From the NCBI GenBank assembly GCA_043228905.1, contig JBHGNT010000008.1, positions 7,502,001-7,566,000 on the forward strand: a stretch of 64,000 nucleotides of DNA, in the 5' to 3' direction. The stretch's first letter is position 1, and each line of letters opens with the position of its first letter. Both the position numbers and the translations under genes were made by a program. Below, piece by piece: positions 32,100 to 46,372 of this stretch. A model generated the notes under the pieces. That model made no database searches. It was not told where the DNA came from and saw only the letters and a program-made list of their open reading frames with translations. The stretch is from Azolla caroliniana (Eukaryota > Polypodiophyta).

Positions 32100-34060
32100 T
32101 ACATTAGGTATTGCCCCCACGAGATCCATTCATCAAGGATGCCCACTTAACTCATTGTTGTTACCACTATTACTCATCCATTGTAATGCTTAATGGGGCG
32201 ACTAGTAGCACGAGCTTTGGCAGATGATTCTTTCATGTTCTTATGAGCCTCATGTGAGAATCTTGAGAAGGGGATGCTTGTATGAAACCAATTTGCATTC
32301 GCTTTTAGATTACATATTAATTGGAGGAAGTCTAGTTCATATCATGTATTGAAAGGGATTTGGAATGTCTAGGATGGCAAGGATCCGTGGTTAGGGAAGG
32401 CTCTATTTTTCGACATTTGGGGTATTTGTTGGGAATGAATGTCACAAATGGTCAATTGATTGAATGAACATCTAGTAAGTTAAGGGATAAGTTCATGTAT
32501 TGGAAATCACAATCTTGGGCATCTCACGTATGCTTGAAGGTTGTATAATGTATTATGCAACCCATTATATTACATTACTTTCCATTATTTCCATGGATAA
32601 AGAAGTTTTTGCATTCTGTTTTGCAACGTCTTTTATATTTGTTGTGGAGAAAGAGGGATAAGTTGGGAATCACATGCCAAGTTGCGTGGAATCATCTAGC
32701 AACCCCTAAGCACTTAGGGGGAGCTAGAATATTGGACTTTTTTATGCATATGTTGGCTCGTAAATTTTCATTATTGCAAGACATGTGTTCAGACTCACAA
32801 TCATGGATATCTATTGTTCAATATTCATTTAGAATGATGGTATAACACATGGGATGACAACAATTAAGGCTTCATGGTGGCAATTACTGAATGGATGTAT
32901 TCCACATAGGATTCCTTGCTCTTCATGCGTTCAACACTTGGTTGTCTCATCACGAGAAGCACTCTCATTATTTCTATGGAAAACCATCATCTAGTAGTGA
33001 GCATTGTAATTCTTTGCAAAAAAAGTTACTTCTGTTTTCTCGGTTATTATGTTGGCTTGGAAAGGACATATTGCACTCCCACTTTATTCGCTTGTTTCGT
33101 TTGGAGGTCAAAGAGATGGGAGACATAGTTGAAGCTCGATCTCAAAGAATTTTAGAGTTTGTTGAAGCTCGACAATTATTACGCATCTCACCCAATTATG
33201 GGTTTATCGAACAACTACTACAAAATATTGCATTGATGTAAGGTCCTTTATCTATACAAACAGAAGAGCAATCATAAGTTTATTGGTGTTTATGGGGTCC
33301 GATGTCGTTTTTACATGTATCTACTAATCTCTTGTACCATTGCTCCGTTGCTTCGATGGCTATCATCTAATACTAAACGAGAATGGAAAGTACATAATTC
33401 TGGATAGTGAAAGATCTTAAAACGTAGTTGGCATTCTAAATTGCTACTTGTAATGAAGTTCTTCATTTGGAGAGTTTTGATTGGGGGTTTTCCTTTGGGA
33501 CTAACTCTAAAGCAACGTGGACTAGCATAGCAATAGGCCAATTTTGTTTTGCATTGTTCAAGTGGAAGATAGTACTCATCATTTTATACATTGTTCGATT
33601 GCTTGTCAAATTTGGAGTTACATTTCTCAAATTTGGGAAGTTTTGTCACAATATTATTTGATGCCAAGATAGTGGGTGTTTGCACAATCCACACATGTCG
33701 ACCCAAAAGCAAACATGGAGATCGTTTTCCTATTTCTTTGGTATTGGGGATTACATCATAATTGGGATATGCATAATGCTTTTGTATTTGATGGTAGGTA
33801 TGGAGTCAAAGCATATCTACAACAAGTTGAAGGGAGTACTAATGTGGCAATTTTCTTTATTGGAACAAGTAAAAATTATTTCCTTTCAAGAGTGTTCGCT
33901 TGCCTCTTGGCAATTCAGCATGTTCCACTACTTGTATAGTGAGTGGGTGATCATACTCCATTCACGCACATTTATTAATATAAATGTGTGTTTTCACCAG
34001 AGAGAGAGAGATTTTGTCATCGTCCTCGAAGGTCATATATGGTCTATGGGACCAAAAGTA
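32100..34060 (+). pseudogene. Fossil L1-type LINE, reverse transcriptase to C-terminal region
   Basis: A heavily broken plus-strand reading. Near 32,120 is IHQGCPLN, a trace of the RT block RQGCPLS. At 32,640-32,740 is LLWRKRDKLGITCQVAWNHL then PKHLGGARILDF, which is typical of the region after RT in plant L1 elements. Near 33,420-33,500 WHSKLLLVMKFFIWR recalls the zinc-finger RVT domain. Many stops and frame changes; no tail or target duplication was identified. Confidence 0.7.
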
Positions 34061-34069
34061 AATTAATTA

Positions 34070-36086
34070 TTTATACAATATATTTGGAATTAATTAGTAA
34101 CTCTCAATGTTCAAGAATGTTACAAATAATGTTGCAATCTTTAATGTACATTATGATTTATGATTGTTTGCAAACTACATTGTATGGAGAAATAATTCAA
34201 ATGTAGTTGAATGCATCACCATTGTATCAAAGTGTGATACTCTTATTCCCGCATGCATAATCAACGGGTCTTCTTACTTGTCCCTCGACACCTTGTATCA
34301 CATCAAAGAGAATGTGAACGAAGTTGTATTGATATAAGGTGGAAATCATTTCTTCCATCATTAATGCTAGTTGAAAGTCTCTAATGAGTATCCATACATT
34401 GAAAATGTCCATCCTAAATCATCCAAAGGTACCCACAACGGTACCAAATTTCTCACCAAGCTCAACTAGTCTCTTAACAATCATTGCTTGCTTTACTTCG
34501 TTGGATTGAGGATATGCGTCTCTCAAGGTTCTGAATAAGGGAGCATGACCACTAAAAAGGACTCCCTAAAATTTTATGTCAAGAAAATTTCCATCAAATG
34601 TTTGGGAGGACACCCATTAAGGTTTGCATTGACACATCCAAACACCTTGAAGAGCATGCTTTACAACTAGACCATCACACTTTAAGTAGCTTCTAAAATA
34701 TAAATGAATTATGATCATCATGTTTAAAAAATAGTTTTATTAATGATATAAGTTATCTTATTTTTCTAGCGAGGGCTATGCAAATGAAATTGCTTGATAA
34801 AATGTGTATATTTACACACTTGGAACTATATATATATATATATATCTCACATTGTACATGTAAATTTTACATGTGCCAGCTCCTTCACATCAACATGTGT
34901 CTTGTCTCCTATTATTTTTCTCTCATCAAGACATCATCCTTTTGAAGTGGCAAGTTGACAACCACACTTTACTACTCTTGCACATGCCAAGCATATGACT
35001 AACTACCCCGAAGATTCTTGTCCAGAGCTTTCGTTCTTAGCTCATTTGTTTTCTTTACCTACCAATTGCGCATCGAAATGGTTTCCTACGATTTCTCGAG
35101 CACAATGGCATATTGGTAACAGGTGATCGAGAATGATAGCTTATCTGTTCATGATAAAAATAATACTATACAAAAAGCAAAGTTCACAAAAGAATTTTGC
35201 AATAAAAATCTACACCAAAAAATTATGGTGTGAACCAACACATATGTGGGAGTATGTGTGTGTGTGAACTAACCAAGATGAATCTACTTGTCGAATTCTA
35301 CATTGGTTATATATATTTCTATATTTTACAAAGACTTTGTTTTATTCTAGATAAGGCTGTGGAAACCTGTTATTTCATGTTCTCAGCAAGTAATACAAAA
35401 CACTACATAGCATTGTTCTCCCCATGAACTGATACAGAAACCATCATCTCCATGTTATTTCATTGGCCAACCCTCATCACACATTTGGATCACAAAGATC
35501 CACTTACCTCAGATCTTACTTGGATATGACAGCAATCAGGACACAAATGATTAAATTTTTAAATGACTAGGAAGGAATGTTCAGTACATGACAGATAATA
35601 ATAGAGAGATTCGCAAATGAATAGCATAGTAGTGCTTTTAGATAGATGCACATAGATGCAACTTCGAGTCGAAATTAACATAAATAAAGGACATCACAAA
35701 TGAATAGCATAGTACTGCCTTTAGATAAGAAGTGAAGAGAAGCAACATCAAATCTGAATTAACTTGGTTTAAGAATCACAAGACAGACAATTAACTTGAA
35801 TCTGATCTGGAAAGATTCTTCTTTGCATAAAATAATTGCAATTAAGGAACTCACAAATGAATAGTGCAGTACTACCTTTAGATAGAACCCATCAATAATG
35901 TTCCTAATAGGAGTCCATAAGATATGAAACTCAAAACATTACCAAATTCAAAAAACAAAAGAATTTTGAAACCTATAGATAGATAGAAACCATCATATGA
36001 TCTCAAGTCCATAAAAGATATGAAACTCCATAAGCAAAAGCCAACAAATGAATGAATTCAAACATAGGGGACTTTTATATTCTCTA
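34070..36086. other. Intergenic, AT-rich
   Basis: No gene seen. There is a short TA repeat at about 34,831-34,846. At 35,620-35,890 an approximate unit CACAAATGAATAGCATAGTA recurs three times at 100-150 bp spacing. The last 200 bp probably hold the 3' UTR of the tubulin gene. Confidence 0.6.
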
Positions 36087-37939
<1,853 letters not shown>

Positions 37940-39650
37940 TTTCGGTTACAATGGATGAACTGCCATGACAAATGCAATGTTTAGAATGGGTCACAATTGA
38001 CAAAGAATGAGCACAGAAGATTATAAGTAGTTCAAATAATGTTGACTCAGATGCCTATCAAGAATATTGTGGGACAGAGGCATAAATTGCACATAAATTG
38101 CAGGTGTGATCAGATGGATCCATTGGCAACGTCTCCCAAAGTAGATGGATATCACTTGGACTTGGTGTAACAATATTAAACAAAGCTTGGCATATTAGTA
38201 TTCATTGAGTAGAAGAAATCCTTGATAAAAATTCATCCCTATATAAACAAACGAAACTCTCAAGCGCTTCTCCCTATGACAATTAGCAACTTCTGGAAAG
38301 ATCAATTATCTTAGTATCACTATGACATATCTAAGACTTAAAGCAAGATTTGACTATGCCTTGACAAATTCATCCCCATTACAAACGTACATGGCTAAAA
38401 TCAATTGTTAATGTGCACAAGTAAAAGAAGATTATCCGATTGTGAAGGGGAGATAAAACATAGTAGCCTATCCAGTGACACGTGGAAGATGGAAAGTGGC
38501 ACCAGGTGGAATCACATCATCCTATCCGAAAGGTTGCTAGAAAAATGTGTCAGAATACGTTAAGCTACGATTCAAGATAAAGACAAGACATGGATACAGA
38601 ACGTATGATATATTTATGTGCATTCACATAGAGGGAACTGGATCCGGACTCGCAGATCCTGAAGAGATGACCGTTTATTTATACACATTATCAGATCCTA
38701 CAGAGAAGACCAATTATCTTAGTTTACTTTGAAAAACACAAAAGGAAACTAAATGTGGAAAAGGGAATGGTTACACATAGCTGGAATCATTTGCAAATGA
38801 CAGAAAAAAAGGAAGCGTGTGGAACTTCCTAAATTTTGATTTGCAAATGTTAAGGATTGGATAAAGGAAAGAACGAAGTAGAATATAGAGAGAATGTAGA
38901 GGAAAATCCATGTTTTGATTCAATAAGTGAAAATGGAATGTATGAGAACCTATACTTCGATCCTGAGGATGAAAATGAAGCAAAGGTGTGCGGAGAAGAT
39001 ATAGGAAACTTACATTCCAACTCAAGAAGTGAAAAAATGAAGGACTTTTGTAACTGGAGAAGGTGCAGAAGACATACACTTGGATTCAAGACGTGAATAG
39101 TGAAGGGAACTTGAACGTGGAGAAGTTGCAGGAAAATGTGAAAATGAAGTCGAATTGTCATGGATAAGGCATTGAAACCCTAGATAAACACACTATCGCA
39201 GACATCTGGAAAGACTGAAAAGTGAGGGATCCAAAGAAAGCCCAGCAATGGAAGAAATTTTAGCTAGTTAACGATCAGATTGTGTTTGTGTGTGAGAGGA
39301 AGAGAGGGAGATTTATTTACCTTCAAAGATCTGATGAAAACAAGATTGGAGAGAGGCGAGGAGCTGAGTTAAACACATAGAGAGAGAGAGAGAGCTTTAC
39401 CTTCGAATCTCTGATGAAAATGAGCTTGTCGGGGAGAAATGAGAAGAGATGAAAAGAAATAAGATGAGATGAGAAGATTTACCTGCGGAACTAGTAGAAG
39501 ATCTGAGGAAGACGGTCTCGTCTAAGCGATCGCGCACACAGAGATGATGGAGATGGAGATTGAAGAGGAAGATCGTGTGTGGTTTTTCTTCGTAATTTGC
39601 AGACAGACAGACAGACAGACAGACAGAAAGATAGAGAGATATAGAGAGAA
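37940..39650 (-). promoter_or_regulatory. Leader and promoter region of beta-tubulin
   Basis: No coding domain. Three donor-like junctions on the minus strand, each an AAG or CAG followed by GTAAA, occur at 39,482, 39,400 and 39,320, and the first two repeats share TCATCAGA ahead of them. This suggests a leader intron with alternative donors, running to just upstream of the ATG. A GACA repeat (39,601-39,629) and pyrimidine-rich leader DNA lie upstream. Exact start and acceptor cannot be fixed from sequence alone. Confidence 0.45.
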
Positions 39651-42600
39651 AGAGTAAGCTTATTTAATTTCGTTAGTATCTATTTCTATCCTTTCAAACA
39701 CAAAAACAAAAAAAAATATTAACAAAGTAAAAAATGAAAAAAGGCGGCCTTACCTTCGTGATTAATTACCTAATTATGGTCTTAGCTAGTTAATTAATTA
39801 GTTAATTAGCCTTCCCTTATCCTTAGCCTCTCATATATGTGTGTGTAAAATCTCTCTTGTCTAAGTCTTGTCTTTCTCTATATATCTTTTCCTTATCTCT
39901 ATGTATATTTTTCCCTTACTTGGTTAAGTAGGTACTTAGTTAGTTAATTAGGTACTTAATTAGTTAATTAATTATTTAATTAGGCTGCCTCTCGTGTGCA
40001 CGTGTAGAATCTCTCTGTATATACTTTCCGATGGTATTCTATTTGTCCAAATATGTTTTCCAGCGGGCATCTATATGTCTCTATATACATATACTTTTCC
40101 TTGCGGTATTTTGTTTGTCTTTTGATATGTTTTCTAGTGATCTACCTATCTCTATATATACTTTTTCCGGTAGCCATATCTTGTGTGGTTTGAGAGAGAG
40201 AGAGAAAGCCAAAGAGAGATGGATGGACCTGGTTGGAGGTCATGGGTTCAACCCTTACATTCCACAATGGCATCTACTAAATTAAGAGATATTTATGGAG
40301 TATCACCGAGGTGAGGGGGTGGGTGGCCAGTTTTTTTTATGCTCCTTCGGGACCTCCGCTCTCTTTTACGGTTTGTCTCATCCTCTCCCCCTTCTTCTTC
40401 TTCTTCTTCTTCAATATTTCCCTTCCTCCGATCTCCACTTTCTTCTTTGGTAGTAACATTGTGAATCATGACACTTGGTAGGCGTCACGATTAAGATTAC
40501 CTACCAAAAAGCTCATCAAGCATGGATGGTCCAACCTTCCCAAACTAAGGTAGGTGGCAATGAGGTAGTACATTGTCCATGGTTGACCTACCTCACTTGT
40601 ATGGAAGTAGGCCAAATGTTGTTAAACTTGGATAGGTTATCTAAATGTTTGTAAACCCTACTTAGGTTTGGAAAATGTCGATGTTGGCACTAGGCCTTTG
40701 TTGTTGGTTGGCGTTGAGATCGACAGGCATGAATAAGAACATGTGTAGAATCAAATTATTAGAATATTTGGTCAACAACCACCATTGGTCATGACCTTAT
40801 GAGGATAGTGGATGAATAATAACATGTGTTGAGTCAATTATTACGACATGCGCCCAATGGCTATTGACTTTATTAGGGTGACATGGTAAAGCAAGCTCTA
40901 ATGTCGATAATCTCACTTATGTTAGCTACTTACAACCCCTACCTAACACTAGGTTTTCACAATGGGGGGTGTTCTTGAGGTCGACGAAGATGAAATAAGA
41001 ACATGCATAACAATCTTCACAATTCACAAGACTTGAAAGTACCAATTATTGGGACGAAATTTGGCAATAAGTTAATAATAATCTTGTACCATTTTGCCCT
41101 CACATATTTCATGGTCAATCCCTACCCTACTTATAGCTTAGTTAACCAAGAGCATGCCAACACATGTTTATGTTCACATGGATGAATAAGAAATGACATA
41201 GGAACAATGGTGGTTCATGCAATGAATTAGCACCTACCTTTTATCAAGATTGGCTCTATGATGAAAGCTAGAGAGGCCTTAGTTATCTCTCCTTGGTCAT
41301 ATTTCTCCCCAGGGTGCATGGGCTTTTATGTCTACAAACCCATGTTGAAAGCCTCAATGTATATCCAAAAACACGTTAAATCTTTAAAGTTTGTTACGCA
41401 TGAATTTTCAAACCTGTAACAATTTGGTGTCAGGAAACAATCAACAAAGTCATCCCAAGCTTGCAAATCACGAGTCATCCACCATAACTAGCTAAAACAA
41501 GTTGCTAGATTTACGATGGTATGATCTAGATTTGTCGTCCAATTTTTCTAAATGTAGGATAAGATATTTATAAGAGACTTAATTTGTAGTATCGTTAATT
41601 ATATCTCCATGAATAAGATGCAACGTAAAGATAATTGTATTCGAGCAAAACTTCATACATGAAATATCTTATGAATAGAACAATTTGATCATAGTCCTTT
41701 GACATGCCTTTTAGCAAGGTATAAACACATCGGAGTACATCCATTGTGCATTCATATGTGCAAATTATATGTATGGGGGAAAGTGCCTTAATTGGGATCA
41801 ATACAACTAGATCTATGTCATATGTCGTTTTATAATCTACAAATACGTAGACCAAACGATGAAAATCAAATAAATGACACACTTTCTTTATTGTTGATAT
41901 AAGTTTCACTTTTAAGGGACATCTCTTTGTCCACGTAACTATGACATACGCACATGCAGAGATACTTTTTTGAAGCATCGATGAATGTTATGGATGATGT
42001 TTGTGGGAAAAATAGAGAGCCTAGTAGTGACACGAATTTGGCATTAAGATATACTAACTTTAGGTGTGTCACATCAATTGCTAGTAAAAGCAAGATATTT
42101 TGCAATAAAGATATATTTGAGGAGATGCATTCTTGTCCAACAAAGCATCGTCTAGTTCCTCTTGGGAGTTGGGACCCCCCTCTATAGCGTATTACATATA
42201 CATACATTGGTAACATTAAATAAAGAACTGACAAAGTTAATGAAATAATAGCTTTTTGTTTCTCACATCTTTGTCTTTAAAGCTTCAAGTGAACAAACTA
42301 TACGATGTGCGTTGTGGCCACATTGGCATTTTAGAGACATAAACACTCTTTTTCTACTTCTACCTCCATAATATGATCCCCTCATTGTCAACTAACCCTT
42401 TAACGATTTTTTCTACATTGAGCCATATACATGAATTTGCATGCAGCTAGGAGCAATTCTAGGACTATGAGTGAGACCTAATGGTAAAATTTAAAGATAA
42501 TTGGAAGGCGCTTGAACTTGAACATTATAATTTGTTGAAGTTTTGTTACATAAAGAATATTTTATATGTCAAAATTTATAATATAGGTGTTAAGATGAAA

Positions 42601-43470
42601 ATCTTTATTGAAGATAACGCGCTCAGAGTTTTGATGACAAGTATAGGTGTTGTAGAAAAGTTTAGCTTTATGAAGTGAAGATGGCTCTAATCTAGAGTGC
42701 AAGGAAGGACATTGTTGTGGATATCATTTTTTAGACCTACGCTTAGTTTTATCATAAAAGGACCATCTCCAATAACCACAATGCTTGGGATTACTACTAA
42801 AATATTTAACAAACCAATCAATGTAAGAATTCCATAAATAGGCTTATTATTGATCATAAGTGAACTTTGGTCTTCACTATCAAGGAGAGATAATGATCCT
42901 CAAATATGACCTCTTATTGTTGGAAGTTTTACACTTGGAACTTTAATTTCGAATGCCTTGTGGATTACAAATTTGCAAAATTTCTATTGGTAGAAATAAA
43001 AATGACATTTAGTTGATGAGTTTGATGGGATTGTCAAGTGCTCTTTGGCTATGATAAACTAAAAGTGAGATTCAATTAGGGAAAACATGTGATCCTAATT
43101 ATGAATTAAAATGATCAAATGCTTGTAATTGGAGTATAGGTAATTGGTAATTGTATCAATGATCCTATGCATGGTAAATGACCATACAAATCTATCATAT
43201 GGGAATATTTTCAATTCATATTTCAATCTACCATGCGATGTTAGACAAACTTGTTGCCATATTTTCCGACAAGGTTTTATTCTATCTATTTCATCACAAC
43301 AAATTTATTAGACCTCATGATGATAGAAGTCAAGTCATATGGAATCAAATTGTACATGAGGTCATTGGTATAGATAACAACAAAAGAAAATCAATCTCAA
43401 TCTACAAGCTTGGACAAGTGGCTTGAAAAACCTTCTGTCTATGAAATCCATTGTTCTAGCCTCCCTCCAC
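39651..43470. other. Intergenic, no supported gene
   Basis: AT-rich DNA with TTAATTAG runs near 39,780-39,980 and a (TTC)n run near 40,396. I see no recognisable coding exon, LTR pair or terminal inverted repeat. Short frames such as 41,595-41,978 have no known motif. Confidence 0.6.
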
Positions 43471-43474
43471 CGTT

Positions 43475-43780
43475 GTTTGAACCGAACCGCGAAACCGCAA
43501 CTTAACGGTTTTTTATTAATTAATTTATTTTTGGTCATTAAACAATCTTTTCATTTTCATGCCTTATTCTCACATTTTAGGAAAATCTTTAAATTTTAAA
43601 TAATGAAATATTTTAAAATTTAAAATTTGACCTAAGCTGAAAACCGAAACCGAACCACAAAACTGTGGTTTTACTGGTTTAATGGCTTAACGGTTTGAAC
43701 AAATTTTAATGGTTTGGTTTGGAATTTTAAACGGTTCGGTTTGGACCCTCTCGAACCGAACTGATGCCGATTGTTAGTTG
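43475..43780. repeat. AACCGAACCG-rich repeat, copy 1
   Basis: Starts near TTGAACCGAACCGCGAAACC and ends near GGTTCGGTTTGG, with an AT-rich middle. The middle matches 51,880-51,960 in opposite orientation. Probably a small non-autonomous DNA transposon, but I could not fix termini or a target duplication. Confidence 0.6.
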
Positions 43781-44692
43781 TTTGGTAAAAACTTTGTGAG
43801 GTTGCAAAATACTAACATAGAGATGGATATATGATATTGGTGTTCCATCAATTGTTTAACTAATATAGTTTCCAAGCAATGTATACATCAAACGACTTAC
43901 ATCACATCTACGAGAAGCATGGACTAACACCAAATCGGTGAACCTAAGAACGCATAAGTAGTTATAATGTTACACACAATAAGCATTTTTTCTAAATATA
44001 TGTCAAGCATGTATTTGGTATATTTTCATCATGTTCCACTATTTTAGAAATGGTATAATTCTAAAAAAAGACTAGCGATGTTGTCAAGAAAGTCCCGAGT
44101 CATTGAATTAATGACGAAAGCAAATATCAATGAAGATCGTGTTTCAATGTGAACTGTTGTGTAGTATATCTTGCAAGCTTTTTTATTGTTGTAAAGGAGA
44201 TATCACTTATCGAGGCATGCATAGAGTTAATGTGCATGGCTAACTAGATGGGGGGAATAATACCTTTGGAGGGTTTATGAATCAAGAGTTGATGATCACA
44301 AGTTTCAAAATGCATCATTTATCTAGCCATTAGCATCACATTATATTGCGATGCATCATGCAATTCAATGTAAAAGAGTGCTTTTAGCTTTGTACATGCA
44401 TTGTGGAATATTTTCACTGTATTATTGTTTTGCATTTTTGTGTGGCCTTAACATTTTGATATTTATTTTCTTACACAATAGGCATTCGCTCTATATCGGC
44501 TCTCGATTTATTGTTAGATACTAGATACGTCCAATGTCATCCACCCAATTACTTTTTTTTCTTTGACTTCTCTTGCTCATTCTTCCTTCTATAACCTAAG
44601 GAGAAACTTTCCAGTTGTAATCGTGAAGATGGCCATATTGTGTGTTGGCAATCTTAAAGGTTTTACGGAACACGTTTTAAAGGACCTCTAGT
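43781..44692. other. Intergenic, no supported gene
   Basis: AT-rich, no coding frame, repeat edge or RNA gene recognised. Confidence 0.6.
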
Positions 44693-45797
44693 TAGCAATG
44701 GGCACGGTACGGTTTCGGTTCGGTTCAGTTTCATGGCAAAGAAACCGAACCGTTTATATAAAACAAAAACCAAACCATTTTAACAGAAATCGTTTAGGGA
44801 AAAATTGAAACCAAACCGAACCATTTAATAAAAAATTTAAACCTAACCATTTAAGTCAAACTAATTAAACATCTAAATAAACAAAAATCATTAAATTAAA
44901 TAAACATTTTAATTAAATTTATTAAATCATTAAAAGAAACTTTAGTTGAACCATTAAATTAAATAAACATTTAAGTTAAATTAATTAAAAAAATCATTAA
45001 ATTAATAAACTATTAAGGTAAAAAAAAAGTTAACCAAAAACCTATAAAGCTAAAGAAATTCAGAACTATAAAAAGGAGTTTGGTGATTTTCTTCTCCTCT
45101 CCAATGGAAGACATGTATTGGAGGTCTTAGATACTATAACATTCCATTGTTTGGAAGAGGATATGGTCTGGTCTACGATATCTTCTCTAGTAGTTTGGGT
45201 ATTGTGGAAGGCTAGATGTAAATGTGTATTTCAAAAAATAAAACAGAATGCAGTTGGGTTAGTCAAAGAGGTATGGTTAATGCTCTTACACACTTTAAGA
45301 GGTCAATATGATGCAATAGTTGGAGAGCCTGAGGTTGTGATTCGTAAACAACAACAGTTTCGTGAATTTTGGAAAAGCGTCGAGGTCTTCACCTCTTTTG
45401 GAGAAAGAATAAAGTGGAGATATGCTCCACCAACATGGCTTTTTCCACCCCCCCCCCCCCCCATCTTGGAACAATCCTACATGAGGGCTTTTGATACTTA
45501 ACATATTGGTTGATGTGGATATAAGGGTTTTAATATATTGTATGAATTCGTTGTAACCTTTCGGCATCTTTCCATTAATACCAAGGTGAACCTTCCTTAT
45601 AAATAAAAAAAACAAAAACCTATAAAGCTTTAAACCAAACCATTTAACCAATAAACCTGAGTTTTAGAACTGAATTGGACCGTTTATCCAAAAATCTAAA
45701 CCAAACCAAACCATTAAAATTTTTTGGAACCAATAAACCGCTAAACCATGGTTTATATGGTTCAGTTCGGTTTGAGCCGAAACCGTGCCCATTGCTA
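44693..45797. mobile_element. Non-autonomous hAT-like DNA transposon with 8-bp TSD
   Basis: Terminal inverted repeats start TAGCAATGGGCACGGT at 44,693 and end with its complement at 45,797, continuing imperfectly for about 40 bp with AACCGAACC words. The 8-bp target duplication CCTCTAGT flanks it exactly (44,685-44,692 and 45,798-45,805), which fits the hAT superfamily. No transposase is encoded; 561 bp of its length is a later L1 insertion. Confidence 0.93.
45052..45612 (+). mobile_element. 5'-truncated L1-type LINE inside the hAT element
   Basis: Flanked by the 17-bp duplication CAAAAACCTATAAAGCT (45,035-45,051 and 45,613-45,629) and ending in an A-rich tail. It carries the end of the LINE ORF2: the frame ending at 45,501 reads SLVVWVLWKARCKCVF and WRYAPPTWLF, with a Pro run coded by a 14-C tract. 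The host element is hAT, so this is a retroposon in a DNA transposon. Confidence 0.9.
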
Positions 45798-45940
45798 CCT
45801 CTAGTAATTTCTTGAAGACTTGATGATATCATGGTCAATACGAAGGGGTATCATGGTGAATTAGGCAAAATGTTTGATATATATTCGGAGCTAAGAAAAC
45901 TTGGGTTATAATTTTCTGAAAAAACAATGGGTATTATAAT

Positions 45941-46372
45941 TGTCAGGAACAGTACTAAGACAGAGAAGGAATTAGTACTAAAAGAAGTATTAGTACTAAG
46001 AGAGGTGAAGAACTCTCGAGAGAAGGAAAGAGGGAGTGAGAGGAAGGGAGAGAGAGATCGAGAGAGAGAGAGAGATTATAAGAAAAGATATATATTATGT
46101 GAAGAGAATGTACATTAGTAGCTAGGAGGCTTAAGACTGGCGTTGAACCGATTTGGTTCGAAATAATGCCTCGTGCCTCCTTTTATAGCGTTCTAGGGAA
46201 TACTCCTGAAGTTTCTAGAATGTTCCAGAGAAATCTGGAATATACATCAATTTTGCTACAATAAAACATAAATGAAAATAATATTCTATGTATTACAATG
46301 TATAGTCTAATGGTCAAGAGCTCAACCCATGTAGCATAAGGTCATGGGTTCGAGTCTTGCCATATCATGACA
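45941..46372 (-). repeat. 3' LTR of chromovirus B
   Basis: 432 bp. Next to its inner edge (46,373-46,390) lies the PPT, AAAGGGGGGATAG on the minus strand. The pol stop codon TGA (46,367-46,365) lies within the LTR. The tRNA-like part is at 46,300-46,360. Confidence 0.95.
46300..46362 (+). other. tRNA-like sequence with pol III-type A and B boxes in the LTR
   Basis: On the strand opposite to the genes, TAGTCTAATGG (A-box-like) is followed about 35 nt later by GGGTTCGAGTC (B-box-like). The same pair is at 51,538-51,597 and, with changes, in reverse in chromovirus A (7250-7315, 26,005-26,075). The cloverleaf is imperfect. Confidence 0.55.

Noticed and set aside
38547-39161. Frames in the tubulin upstream region as separate genes
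   Set aside because: Low-complexity Glu/Asn-rich or Ser/Phe-rich readings in AT-rich leader DNA; no domain or splice context.
40220-40260. SINE-like B box GGGTTCAACCC near a possible A box
   Set aside because: The two boxes are too close together, there is no tail or target duplication, and no second copy.
45118-45501. Frame in the hAT element taken as transposase
   Set aside because: The motifs are those of the C-terminal part of an L1 ORF2, and exact target duplications show it is a LINE insertion.
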